Below are positions 7,317-14,525 of a stretch of DNA of 25,194 bases, one piece after another. Each line of letters opens with the position of its first letter. Within the stretch, counting starts at the first letter, position 1. This stretch comes from JADJNY01 sp046349615 (GTDB taxonomy: Bacteria; Planctomycetota; UBA1135; GCA-002686595). The stretch is from NCBI GenBank assembly GCA_046349615.1, contig JAXMBZ010000022.1, positions 1-25,194 of the forward strand, in the 5' to 3' direction. The notes beneath the pieces were generated by a model. That model had not been told where the DNA came from and did no database searches. It worked only from the letters and a program-made list of their open reading frames with translations. Made by a program: the position numbers and the translations under genes.

Positions 7317-8392
7317 CCGCACCGGCGTGGTTCGCGCCGCTCGCGCGGCTCGCCTTCGCGCGCGGGCTGCCGCTCGCGGGGATCACCGTGATCGCGACGG
7401 GGCTCGCACTGCTGCGCTGGCGCGAAGAGACGCGCGCGGCCGAGCTGCTCGCGCTGCCCGCCGGAGCCGCGCTCGACGCCGCGGGCGCCGCGCGCGAGAC
7501 GTTGTGGACCGCGTGCGCGCTGTTCCTCGTCCCGTGGTCCGCGCTGCGCTGTGCGCGGCAATTCGCGCGCTGGCGCACGGGCGAGCTCGACTTCCTCGCG
7601 CCGCGCGCCGCGCCGCGCGCGGGCCTCGTCGCCGCCGTGTGCGCGGGGCACGTCGCGGCGTGCGCGGTGCTCGTCGCGACCGTGGCGTTCGCGTGCGAGG
7701 TCGGTCGCTCCCGCACTCCGACGTTCCGCGCGGCGGAAGCGGTGCCGCTCCCGAGCACGGGCTGGATCACCGGCCGCGCGCCGTATGCGGCGCGGCTCGG
7801 CGACCGCGAGTTCGCACCCGGCGCACGGCTCGAGGTCGAGCTCGTCCTCGGCGCCGGCGCGGGTCCCGCGACCGAAGTCGTGCTCGCGCTCGCGCGCGAG
7901 GGCGGCGCACGGAGCGAGCACCGCGAACGGCTCGGCGCCCGCGGCCGCATCGAAGCCGAGGTGCCCGAGGGAAACGGCGCGCTCGTGCTCTCGCTCGCGC
8001 TGACGGACCCCGAGGCGCGCGTGTTCCTCGGCGCGGAGACCGCGCGCGCGTGGACGCCGGCGGACGACGCGCGCGCGGCGAGCGTCGAGCTCGCGCTCCG
8101 ACTCCTCGCGCTCGCGGCCGCGGCGAGCGCGGTCGCGCTCGCGCTCTCGGCGTGGCTCGCTCCCGCGCTCGCGACGGCGGGCACGCTGGCGCTCGCGCTC
8201 TTCCCCGCGATCCTCGACGCGGACGTCGCGGCGTTCCCCGCGCGCGGGCTCGGTGACGCGCTCGAGGCCGCGGGACGCGCGCGCGTCCCCGGAGCGCTCG
8301 AGCCCGCGCCCATCGTCGCCGCGTGCGCGCTCGTGGCGCTCGCGATCGTGCTCTGCGCCGCGAGCCGGCCCGCCTGGAGGCGCACGCGATGA
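7313..8392 (+). CDS. Putative ABC transporter membrane subunit with central soluble domain
   Basis: 359 residues from a GTG at 7313 that overlaps the ATPase stop; GGGGAAGG lies just upstream. Hydrophobic spans are seen at about 18-35, 64-84, 105-128, 258-280, 286-304 and 333-350, so roughly six membrane segments. Between the third and fourth is a soluble stretch of about 130 residues (130-258), rich in charged and beta-favouring residues. This is unlike plain ABC-2 permeases, and I do not recognise a named family. Position directly after the ATPase in a coupled operon supports assignment as its permease. The frame is open well upstream (from 6803), but that part lies over the ATPase gene. Confidence 0.7.
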   Translation: MTAPAWFAPLARLAFARGLPLAGITVIATGLALLRWREETRAAELLALPAGAALDAAGAARETLWTACALFLVPWSALRCARQFARWRTGELDFLAPRAAPRAGLVAAVCAGHVAACAVLVATVAFACEVGRSRTPTFRAAEAVPLPSTGWITGRAPYAARLGDREFAPGARLEVELVLGAGAGPATEVVLALAREGGARSEHRERLGARGRIEAEVPEGNGALVLSLALTDPEARVFLGAETARAWTPADDARAASVELALRLLALAAAASAVALALSAWLAPALATAGTLALALFPAILDADVAAFPARGLGDALEAAGRARVPGALEPAPIVAACALVALAIVLCAASRPAWRRTR

Positions 8393-9030
8393 CGCGCTTC
8401 CTCGACGCGGTCGAACGCTTCCGCACGGGACGCGCGCGCGCCGTGCTCTGGGCGCTCGTCGTCGCGCTCCTCGCCGCGCCGTTCCTCTGGCGCGAGCCCG
8501 CGACGCGCGAGCTCTCCGCCGCGCGACGGCTGCTCGGACCGTTCGCGGAGACGGCCGCGGAGGTGCAGTGGGCGCGCGCGGACCACGCTTGGCGCCGCGG
8601 CCGGCGCGCGGAGGGCTACGCACTCGCGGCGAGCGCGCTCGAGCTCGCTCCCGACGCGCCCGCGGGCTGGATCTTCCTCGCGCGCCACTTCGCGTTCGAG
8701 CGCGCCGCCCTCGAGCGCGAGCCCGACGTCGCCGCGCGCCGGCTCTGGATGCAGGCCGCGTTCGACGGGCTCGACCGGGGCGCGCCGTACGCGGACGGGG
8801 CGGGCGCGCTGTCGTTCGAGCGCGGCGTCCTCTTCTCGTTCCTCGCCGAGCTCGCGGCGAACGGGGACGTCCCCGAGGCGGAGCGTCCGTGGCCCGGCGG
8901 CGCGCCCGAGCTCTTCGACTCCGCCGCGCGCGCCTACGACGCGGCCGCCTCGAAGGGCGACCCCGACGCGAGGAGCGCCGCCGCCGACGCGCGCGCCCGC
9001 GCCGCCGAGCTCCGCGCCGCGGCCCGCTGA
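8389..9030 (+). CDS. Hypothetical protein, one membrane span plus helical (TPR-like) region
   Basis: 213 residues, ATG at 8389 overlapping the permease stop (ATGA), with a GGAGG site eight bases upstream of the start. A single hydrophobic span at about 18-34 is followed by Ala/Arg-rich amphipathic helices. Spacings such as EVQWARADHAWRRGRRAEGY and ALAASALELAPDAPAGWIFL resemble tetratricopeptide repeats. I do not recognise a specific family. As the last gene of the hydrolase-ABC operon it may be a membrane-anchored accessory or assembly factor for that transporter. Confidence 0.75.
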   Translation: MTRFLDAVERFRTGRARAVLWALVVALLAAPFLWREPATRELSAARRLLGPFAETAAEVQWARADHAWRRGRRAEGYALAASALELAPDAPAGWIFLARHFAFERAALEREPDVAARRLWMQAAFDGLDRGAPYADGAGALSFERGVLFSFLAELAANGDVPEAERPWPGGAPELFDSAARAYDAAASKGDPDARSAAADARARAAELRAAAR

Positions 9031-9071
9031 TCGCCCGGCGGCTTTCCGCTGGCTGCGGATCGAGCCCTCGC

Positions 9072-9077
9072 TAGCAT
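9072..9077 (+). promoter_or_regulatory. Probable -10 element of the DedA gene
   Basis: TAGCAT ends 9 bases before the GTG start at 9087, giving an expected leader of only a few bases. There is no Shine-Dalgarno sequence. A clear -35 hexamer is not visible. The arrangement matches TAGCTT before 5707 and TAGGGT before 10418. Confidence 0.4.
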
Positions 9078-9086
9078 CTCTGCCCC

Positions 9087-9734
9087 GTGTTCTTGGCTTC
9101 CGACACGCTTCAGCGGGTGATCGACGTCTTCACCCAGTTCCCCTACCTGGGGCCCTTCGTGTTCCTGTTCCTGTGCGGGCTCGGACTGCCGTCGCCGGAG
9201 GAGGTCGCGCTCATCGGGTCGGGCTTCCTCCTCTATCACGGGCAGGTCGAGTTCGTGCGGATCACGCTCGTGTGCTCCTCGGCGATCCTCATCGGCGACT
9301 CGATCCCGTACTGGCTCGGACGGCGCTACGGCCTCGGCGCGCTGAAGTCGAGGTGGGTCGCGAAGGTCCTGCACCCCGAGCGCTTCGCCGCGCTCGAGCG
9401 GCGTTTCGCGGAGCACGGCAACAAGGCCGTGTTCACGTGCCGCTTCCTGCCCGGGTTGCGCATCCCCGGGTACTTCGTCGCGGGCACGATGAAGATGAGC
9501 TTCTGGCGCTTCATCCTGCTCGACACGATCGGCGTGCTCGTGTCCGTGCCGACGTCGATCTACCTCGGCAAGCTGTTCGGCGAACAGCTCGACGTGCTCA
9601 AGGACCGCGTGCGGGAGCTCCACCACTGGCTCTTCTTCGCGGTGATCGCCCTCGTCCTGATCGTGGTCGGCCGCGCGTGGCTCAAGCGCCGCGAGCGGGC
9701 CGCCCTGGGCGAATCGCAGCCGCCCAAGCCCTGA
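9087..9734 (+). CDS. DedA family membrane protein
   Basis: 215 residues from a GTG start. DedA proteins are inner-membrane proteins of the VTT superfamily, implicated in lipid carrier (undecaprenyl phosphate or phospholipid) flipping and membrane homeostasis. Diagnostic features are the N-terminal re-entrant segment GLGLPSPEEVALIGSGF (31-47) with Glu38/Glu39, Asp71 in LIGDSIPYWLGRRYG, and the strongly conserved RFLPGLRIPGYFVAGTMKM (119-137) with Arg119 and Arg125. A final membrane span (about 181-197) and a short basic tail follow. Length is typical. It seems to be transcribed alone from its own promoter. In a region rich in lipid-linked glycan enzymes, a role in recycling C55 carrier is plausible but inferred. 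Confidence 0.93.
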   Translation: MFLASDTLQRVIDVFTQFPYLGPFVFLFLCGLGLPSPEEVALIGSGFLLYHGQVEFVRITLVCSSAILIGDSIPYWLGRRYGLGALKSRWVAKVLHPERFAALERRFAEHGNKAVFTCRFLPGLRIPGYFVAGTMKMSFWRFILLDTIGVLVSVPTSIYLGKLFGEQLDVLKDRVRELHHWLFFAVIALVLIVVGRAWLKRRERAALGESQPPKP

Positions 9735-9818
9735 TCCAGAAGCGTCGGGACGCGCTCCGTTCCGCGCCGCGCGCGCCGTCTCCGCGTCTCGCGGGGCGCG
9801 GATCGGGACTCCCCCCTC

Positions 9819-9830
9819 CCGCCCGGGCGG
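9819..9830. repeat. 12-base perfect palindrome upstream of rsfS
   Basis: CCGCCCGGGCGG is self-complementary and lies eight bases before the TAGAAT hexamer at 9839. It could be an operator or the end of the dedA transcript. In GC-rich DNA such a palindrome may also be chance. Confidence 0.3.
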
Positions 9831-9838
9831 TCCGACGG

Positions 9839-9844
9839 TAGAAT
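9839..9844 (+). promoter_or_regulatory. Probable -10 element of rsfS
   Basis: TAGAAT matches the -10 consensus at 5 of 6 positions. It lies 30 bases before the proposed AUC start, leaving room for a leader of about 23 bases that includes a strong ribosome binding site. No good -35 hexamer is seen. The TAG here is also the in-frame stop that limits how far upstream rsfS can begin. Confidence 0.45.
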
Positions 9845-9862
9845 CCCCGCCCTCGATTCCAG

Positions 9863-9868
9863 AAGGAG
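9863..9868 (+). promoter_or_regulatory. rsfS: Ribosome binding site that fixes the rsfS start at ATC
   Basis: AAGGAG stands six bases before ATC at 9875-9877. This is one of the best Shine-Dalgarno matches in the window. Together with protein homology it points to ATC rather than the GTG at 9932 as the initiation codon. Confidence 0.65.
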
Positions 9869-9874
9869 CCCGCC

Positions 9875-10264
9875 ATCACCCCGCTCGAGATCGCCGCCGC
9901 CGCCGCCGTCCTCGCCGACCGAAAGAAGGGCGTGGACATCCAGGTCTTCGACGTCGCCGAGCAGATCAAGGTGGCCGACTACGTCGTGCTCGTCTCTGGG
10001 CTCTCGCGTCCGCACGTGAAGGCGCTCTACGACGAGATCCACGTGCAGCTCAAGGCGCTCGGCGAGACGCATCCGCGCTCGGAAGGCGGCGACCTCGGCT
10101 GGTGGGTGCTGATGGACTACGTCGACGTGGTCGTGCACATCCAGCAGCCCGAGGCGCGCGAGTACTACGAGCTCGACCAGCTCTACGCGCACTGCCCGAC
10201 GGTCGACTGGAAGAGCGTCAAGCTGCCGGAGTTCGTCGAGCTCTCGCGGCGCCAGGCCGAGTGA
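9875..10264 (+). CDS. rsfS: Ribosome silencing factor RsfS (Iojap/YbeB), apparent ATC start
   Basis: RsfS binds uL14 on the 50S subunit and blocks subunit joining when nutrients are short. Read from ATC at 9875 the product is 129 residues: (I/M)TPLEIAAAAAVLADRKKG, then VDIQVFDVAEQIKVADYVVL, PHVKALYDEI and a C-terminal MDYVDVVVHIQQPEAREYY block. This matches the family from end to end. A start at the GTG at 9932 would remove the first helix (19 residues) that other RsfS proteins have. Between the in-frame TAG at 9839 and GTG 9932 there is no ATG, GTG or TTG in frame. The AAGGAG site is spaced for ATC 9875. A base-call error (ATG to ATC) cannot be excluded. The usual neighbour nadD is absent. 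Confidence 0.9.
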   Translation: MTPLEIAAAAAVLADRKKGVDIQVFDVAEQIKVADYVVLVSGLSRPHVKALYDEIHVQLKALGETHPRSEGGDLGWWVLMDYVDVVVHIQQPEAREYYELDQLYAHCPTVDWKSVKLPEFVELSRRQAE

Positions 10265-10402
10265 GCGCGCACGGACGGCGGACCGCCGCACGAGCGCCGC
10301 GCTCCACGAGTCCGCCGCCGCACCACCGCGAGCTGCGTGCAGGCCCGCCGCGCTGACGGCCCTCGACCGTCCGCCGAGGTGGAACCGGCGCCGCGCGAGG
10401 CG

Positions 10403-10408
10403 TAGGGT
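10403..10408 (+). promoter_or_regulatory. Probable -10 element of the DUF255 gene
   Basis: TAGGGT ends 9 bases before the ATG at 10418, and TGGAAC (10380-10385) stands 17 bases before it as a possible -35. No Shine-Dalgarno sequence is present, so a leaderless transcript is likely. The rest of the 153-base gap after rsfS (10265-10402) holds no gene that I can support. Confidence 0.4.
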
Positions 10409-10417
10409 TCTCCCACG

Positions 10418-12184
10418 ATGGGCGCTCCCCTGCGTTGGTGGGACTGGTGCGACGAGGCGTTCGCGGACGCGCGCGCGCGCGGCGTGCCGGTGCTGCTCTT
10501 CGTCCGTGCCGCGTGGTGCCGCTTCTCGAAGGAGCTCGAGCGCCAGGTCTTCGCCGATCCGCGCGTGGTCGCGCTCGTGAAGGAGCGCTTCGTCGCGATC
10601 CAGGTCGACAAGGACCGCCGTCCCGACCTCGACGCGCGCTACTCGAAGGGCGGCTGGCCGACGCTCGCATGGCTCGACGACACGGGCGAGTTGCTCGCCG
10701 CGGACACGTACCTCGAGGCGGACGAGCTCGTCGCCCGGCTCCAGCTCGTCTCCGACTACTACGTGAAGAACCGCGAGCTCATCCGACTGCGCATCGACGA
10801 ACTCGAAGAACGCCGGAAACAGGAGGACGGGAACCGCGGTCCGCGCGCGCGCACGCCGCAGCTCTCGCTCGAGATCGTCGAGAACGTTGCGCGGATGGTG
10901 CTCGAGAACGCCGACCCGCAATGGGGCGGCTGGGGACGCGAGCACAAGTTCCCGAACACCGAGGCGCTCGACTTCGCGCTCGTGCGTTGGTCGCAGACCG
11001 GCGACCAGGCGATGCTCGCGCTCGTGCGGCGCACGCTGCGCTGCATGCAGGAGGGCGAGATCCACGACAAGGTGGAGGGCGGCTTCTACCGCTACGCGAC
11101 GCAGCCCGACTGGAGCGTGCCGAACCACGAGAAGATGCTCGACTCGAACTCTCAGCGCCTGCACGTCTACCTCGAGGCGCACCAGGTGTTCGGCGACGAG
11201 TCGTATCGCGCGACCGCGGAGGGCATCCTGCGCTGGATGTACGCGTCGCTGCTCGATCCGGAGCACAAGGCGTTCAAGGGCAGCCAGGACGCGAACCCCG
11301 CGTACGCGCGCCTCTCGACGCTCGAACAACGCAAGGCGATGGGCGCGCCCGCGTGCGATCCGACGCTGTTCGCGAACTGGAACGCGATCGCGGTGTCGTC
11401 GCTCTTCAAGGCGTCGATGGTGCTGCGCGAGCCGAAGCACAAGGAGCAGGCGCTCGCGACGCTCGACTTCGTCGTGAACGAACTCTTCGACGAGCACCGC
11501 GGCGTCTACCACTACTGGGACGGCTCGTACCAACTGCCTGGACTGCTCGCGGACCAGGCGTTCGTGCTGCGCGCGCTCGTCGACGCGCTCCAGTACGCGG
11601 GCGAGAGCCGCTACCTCGCGCCGGCGAAGAAGCTCGCCGACTGGACGATCGAGAACCTGCAGAGCCCGACCGGCGGCTTCTACGACACGCCGCACGACCC
11701 GGGCGCGTACGGCGGCCTGCGCCGGCGCAACCGCTCGATCCTCGAGAACTCCGTGATGGCGGAGGCGCTGCTCCGTCTCGCCTGCCTCGTGCGCGAGGAC
11801 GACTACGCGGACACGGCGCGCGCGACGCTCGAGAGCTTCGTCGCCGACTACAAGCGCTACGGCCACTTCGTCGCGGGCTATGCGCGCGCGGTCGACCTCT
11901 TCTTCCACGAGCCCGTGCACGTGACGATCGTCGGTCCGCGCGGGTCGGAGCTCGTGCGCCAACTCGGCGAGGCCGCGCTCCGCCCCTACGTCGCGAGCCG
12001 CATCGTGCAGACGATCGATCCCGTGCACGACAAGGAGCTCTTCGAGCGCTCCGGACTCCCCGGCCCGCGCAGTCTCTTCGAGCCCGCGCGCGCGTACGTG
12101 CAGCGCGGACGCGGGAGCCTCGCGGAGACCGCGGACCCGAACCGACTCCCCGCGTTGATGACGCGCGTCGAGCGCGGGAGCTGA
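10418..12184 (+). CDS. DUF255/YyaL-type thioredoxin-fold protein with alpha-barrel domain
   Basis: 588 residues from ATG at 10418. Residues about 8-110 form a thioredoxin-like domain: PVLLFVRAAWCRFSKE (24-39), QVDKDRRPDL (62-71) and the cis-proline segment GGWPTLAWLDDTG (78-90). The family's usual STCHWCH active site is replaced by AWCRFSKE, leaving one cysteine (Cys34) and no CxxC, so thiol-disulfide redox activity is unlikely. The rest is an (alpha/alpha) barrel: DPQWGGWGREHKFPN (166-180), GGFYRYATQPDWSVPNHEKM (221-240) and GLLADQAFVLRALVDA match the spermatogenesis-associated protein 20/YyaL family. The function of this family is not established. It is transcribed alone. Confidence 0.9.
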   Translation: MGAPLRWWDWCDEAFADARARGVPVLLFVRAAWCRFSKELERQVFADPRVVALVKERFVAIQVDKDRRPDLDARYSKGGWPTLAWLDDTGELLAADTYLEADELVARLQLVSDYYVKNRELIRLRIDELEERRKQEDGNRGPRARTPQLSLEIVENVARMVLENADPQWGGWGREHKFPNTEALDFALVRWSQTGDQAMLALVRRTLRCMQEGEIHDKVEGGFYRYATQPDWSVPNHEKMLDSNSQRLHVYLEAHQVFGDESYRATAEGILRWMYASLLDPEHKAFKGSQDANPAYARLSTLEQRKAMGAPACDPTLFANWNAIAVSSLFKASMVLREPKHKEQALATLDFVVNELFDEHRGVYHYWDGSYQLPGLLADQAFVLRALVDALQYAGESRYLAPAKKLADWTIENLQSPTGGFYDTPHDPGAYGGLRRRNRSILENSVMAEALLRLACLVREDDYADTARATLESFVADYKRYGHFVAGYARAVDLFFHEPVHVTIVGPRGSELVRQLGEAALRPYVASRIVQTIDPVHDKELFERSGLPGPRSLFEPARAYVQRGRGSLAETADPNRLPALMTRVERGS

Positions 12185-12213
12185 GGCGCGGGAGCGGCGG
12201 CCACCGCGCCCTC

Positions 12214-12229
12214 CGCCGTGCGAACGGCG
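12214..12229 (+). terminator. Small hairpin after the DUF255 gene
   Basis: CGCCGT and ACGGCG pair around a GCGA (GNRA-type) tetraloop, 30 bases after the stop at 12184. There is no T-tract, so it is at most a weak candidate terminator or 3' stabiliser. The rest of the 149-base gap to 12334 contains a TAGATC sequence at 12271-12276 that could be a distant -10, and nothing else I can identify. Confidence 0.3.
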
Positions 12230-12333
12230 CGACTACGCCGAGCTGCGCACGGGCGGCGCGCCGAAAAGGGTAGATCCTTGGACACCCCCCGCTCGATCCC
12301 GCGTCCCTCGCTCGCTCCCCCCGCCTCCCGCCC

Positions 12334-13023
12334 ATGCCGAATCGGCCGACCGTCGTCGCGGTCCTCCCCGCGTACAACCTCGAGCGCCTGATCCCCGAGA
12401 TCGTCGCGCGCACGCGGCCCTTCGTCGATCACGTCGTCGTCACCGCGGATGCGTCGCGCGACGGCACGGCGGCGGCGGCGCGCGCGGCGGGCGCGGACGT
12501 GCCGGAGCCCGAGAACGTGCGCGGCAAGGGCTACGCGCTGATCAAGGGCATCGCGCGCGCGAAGGAGCTCGGCGCGGGCATCGTCGTCATGCTCGACTCG
12601 GACGGACAGCACCTGCCCGAGGAGATCCCGGTCCTCCTCGCGCCGCTCCTCGAAGGCCGCGCGGACCTCGTGTCGGGCTCGCGCATGCTCGGCACGCTGC
12701 GCACGCGCGCGATCAACAAGTTCGGCAACCACGTGCTGCGCATGCAGTCGTTCCTGCTCACGGGCCGCTGGCTCACGGACACCGAGACCGGGTTCCGCGC
12801 GTTCACGGCCGAGACGATCTTCCGCATGCCGCTCACCGCGCGCGGCTACGAGATCGAGAGCGAGATCATGATGCGCGCGCTCCACGCGAAGGTGCGCATC
12901 GTCGAGGTCCCGATCCACGTCCCGTTCGCCGTCAAGGGCGCGACGGCGTGGGATGGACTGCGCGTCGCGTGGTACAAGCTCAAGCTCGCCCTCGCACTGA
13001 AGACGGGAATCGTCAAGGCATGA
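12334..13023 (+). CDS. Glycosyltransferase family 2 (polyprenyl-phosphate sugar transferase-like)
   Basis: 229 residues from ATG at 12334. It has the GT-A fold of dolichyl/polyprenyl-phosphate sugar synthases: VVAVLPAYNLERLIPEIV (7-24), RGKGYALIKGIARAKE (63-78), metal-binding DSD at 88-90 in VVMLDSDGQHLPEE, and the ETGFRAF segment (151-157). There are no membrane spans, so it resembles soluble DPM1-type or YfdH-type domains without an anchor. The likely reaction is transfer of a sugar from a nucleotide donor to polyprenyl phosphate on the cytoplasmic face. It is the first gene of a coupled operon with a nucleotide-sugar dehydrogenase and an epimerase, and could feed the GT-C-type proteins elsewhere in the window. 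Confidence 0.9.
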   Translation: MPNRPTVVAVLPAYNLERLIPEIVARTRPFVDHVVVTADASRDGTAAAARAAGADVPEPENVRGKGYALIKGIARAKELGAGIVVMLDSDGQHLPEEIPVLLAPLLEGRADLVSGSRMLGTLRTRAINKFGNHVLRMQSFLLTGRWLTDTETGFRAFTAETIFRMPLTARGYEIESEIMMRALHAKVRIVEVPIHVPFAVKGATAWDGLRVAWYKLKLALALKTGIVKA

Positions 13024-14525
13024 AACACCTCGAGATCGCACGCCGCGCCGCGGAGGCGCGCGCGCGCGGAGAACGGATCATCGGCGTGCTCGGGCTCGGC
13101 TTCGTCGGCACGGCGACGGCCGCGAACCTCGCGCGCACGACGCAGCTCGGGAAGCGCTCCTACTTCGTGATCGGCGTCGAGCAGGACAGCCCGACCGGAG
13201 TCCAGAAAGTCGAGAGCGTCGAGCACGGTAAGCCGCCGATCTGGGCCGACGACCCCGCGCTCGCCGGCGTGTTCGCCGCGGCCGCGAAGGAGCCGAGGAA
13301 CCTCGTCGCGAGCACCGATCCGCGCGTGCTCTCCGAGTGCGACGTGATCGTCTGCTGCATCAACCTCGACCTCGTCCGCGCGCCGGGCCAGACCGAGGAG
13401 CTCTCGATGCCGATCGAGGGCTACGAGCGCGCGATGCGCACGATCGGTCGGCACATGAAGGCCGGCGCGCTCGTGTGCGTCGAGAGCACGCTGCCCGTCG
13501 GACTCTCGGACACGAAGCTCTATCCCGCGCTCGTCGCGGGCTGCCGCGATCAGGGCCTCGACGTCGAGCGCGCGAAGCCGCGTTACGCGTACTGCTACGA
13601 GCGCGTCATGCCCGGTCCGGGCTACCTCGACTCGGTCAACCGCTTCCCGCGCGCCTACGCGGGCATCGACGAGGAGAGCGCCGACCTCGCGCGCGACTTC
13701 TTGTCGTGCTTCGTCGAGGTCGACCGCCATCCGCTCTGGCGCCACAAGTCGACGCGCGCGGCCGAGATGGCGAAGCTGCTCGAGAACTCGTATCGCGCCG
13801 TGAACATCGCGTTCATCGAGGAATGGGCGCGGCTCGCCGAGCGCGCCGGCGTCGACCTCTTCGACGTGATCCACTCGATCCGCGTCCGCAAGGGCACGCA
13901 CGACAACATGATGCTCCCGGGGCTCGGCGTCGGCGGGTACTGCCTGACGAAGGACGCGCTGCTCGCGGCCTACGGCGCCGAAAACGTGCTCGGCGTGAAG
14001 GCGGAGCTCCCGTTCTCGCGCAAGGCGATCCTCGTCAACGAGCGCATGCCGCTGCGCGCGCTCGAGCTCGCGCGCGACCACTTCGGCCGGCTCGCGGGCC
14101 GCAAGGCGACGCTCTTCGGCGTCACGTATCGCCCCGGTGTCGCGGACACGCGCAGCTCGCCGACCGAAGCGCTCGCGCGCGCGTTGCAAGCGGAGGGCGT
14201 GTCCGTCGTCGCGTGGGACCCGCTGGTGACGAGCTGCGACGAGATGCCGGGGCTCGAGTTCGCGCCCGATCCGCGCGCGGCGCTGCGCGGCGCGTCGATC
14301 GTCGTCTTGTGCCTTCCCGATCCGCTCTTCGCGCGCGAGCTGCCGGAAGCACTGCTCGAGCTCGTCCCGACCGGCGCGCTCGTGATCGATCCGTGGAACG
14401 TGGTCGCCCCGGTGCTCGCGGGCCCGCTCGCGAACGCGGGCGTGCGGCTCGAAGTGTTCGGCCGCGGCGATCTGCACGCGAACGAAGGCAGCGCATCGAA
14501 GCGCGGAGCGGGCTCCAAGGCATGA
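13020..14525 (+). CDS. Nucleotide-sugar dehydrogenase (UDP-glucose/UDP-ManNAc dehydrogenase family)
   Basis: 501 residues; ATG at 13020 overlaps the GT2 stop (ATGA). This family oxidises C6 of a UDP- or GDP-sugar to a uronic acid in two NAD-dependent steps. The NAD-binding site is GVLGLGFVGTATAAN (22-36). Other family landmarks are ESTLPVG (155-161), YERVMPGPGY (193-202), KLLENSYRAVNIAFIEE (252-268) and the catalytic loop GVGGYCLTKD with Cys308 (303-312). The C-terminal domain starts near FGVTYRPGVADTRSSP (366-381). The 'ERVMPG' form resembles the WbpA/WecC branch acting on UDP-HexNAc more than classic UDP-glucose dehydrogenase, but substrate should not be assigned from this alone. It is somewhat longer than the roughly 420-450 residues usual for the family. 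Confidence 0.92.
   Translation: MKHLEIARRAAEARARGERIIGVLGLGFVGTATAANLARTTQLGKRSYFVIGVEQDSPTGVQKVESVEHGKPPIWADDPALAGVFAAAAKEPRNLVASTDPRVLSECDVIVCCINLDLVRAPGQTEELSMPIEGYERAMRTIGRHMKAGALVCVESTLPVGLSDTKLYPALVAGCRDQGLDVERAKPRYAYCYERVMPGPGYLDSVNRFPRAYAGIDEESADLARDFLSCFVEVDRHPLWRHKSTRAAEMAKLLENSYRAVNIAFIEEWARLAERAGVDLFDVIHSIRVRKGTHDNMMLPGLGVGGYCLTKDALLAAYGAENVLGVKAELPFSRKAILVNERMPLRALELARDHFGRLAGRKATLFGVTYRPGVADTRSSPTEALARALQAEGVSVVAWDPLVTSCDEMPGLEFAPDPRAALRGASIVVLCLPDPLFARELPEALLELVPTGALVIDPWNVVAPVLAGPLANAGVRLEVFGRGDLHANEGSASKRGAGSKA

Noticed and set aside
5599..8688. 1029-codon minus-strand open frame
   Set aside because: Low-complexity Arg/Ser/Ala translation antisense to the hydrolase-ABC operon; it is a by-product of GC-rich third codon positions.
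9932..10264. rsfS starting at GTG 9932
   Set aside because: It would drop 19 residues matching the conserved N-terminus and ignore the well-placed AAGGAG site before ATC 9875.
10261..10356. 31-codon frame with a GTGA overlap to the rsfS stop
   Set aside because: It has the coupling signature but encodes a Pro/Arg-rich peptide with no recognisable feature; in DNA of this composition a chance GTGA is likely.
10265..10402. Possible tRNA or small RNA in the gap after rsfS
   Set aside because: No cloverleaf, no CCA end and no GTTCRA T-loop motif seen; only short GC palindromes.
9560..12028. 822-codon minus-strand open frame
   Set aside because: Antisense to dedA, rsfS and the DUF255 gene, all of which have clear homology; the translation has no recognisable motif.
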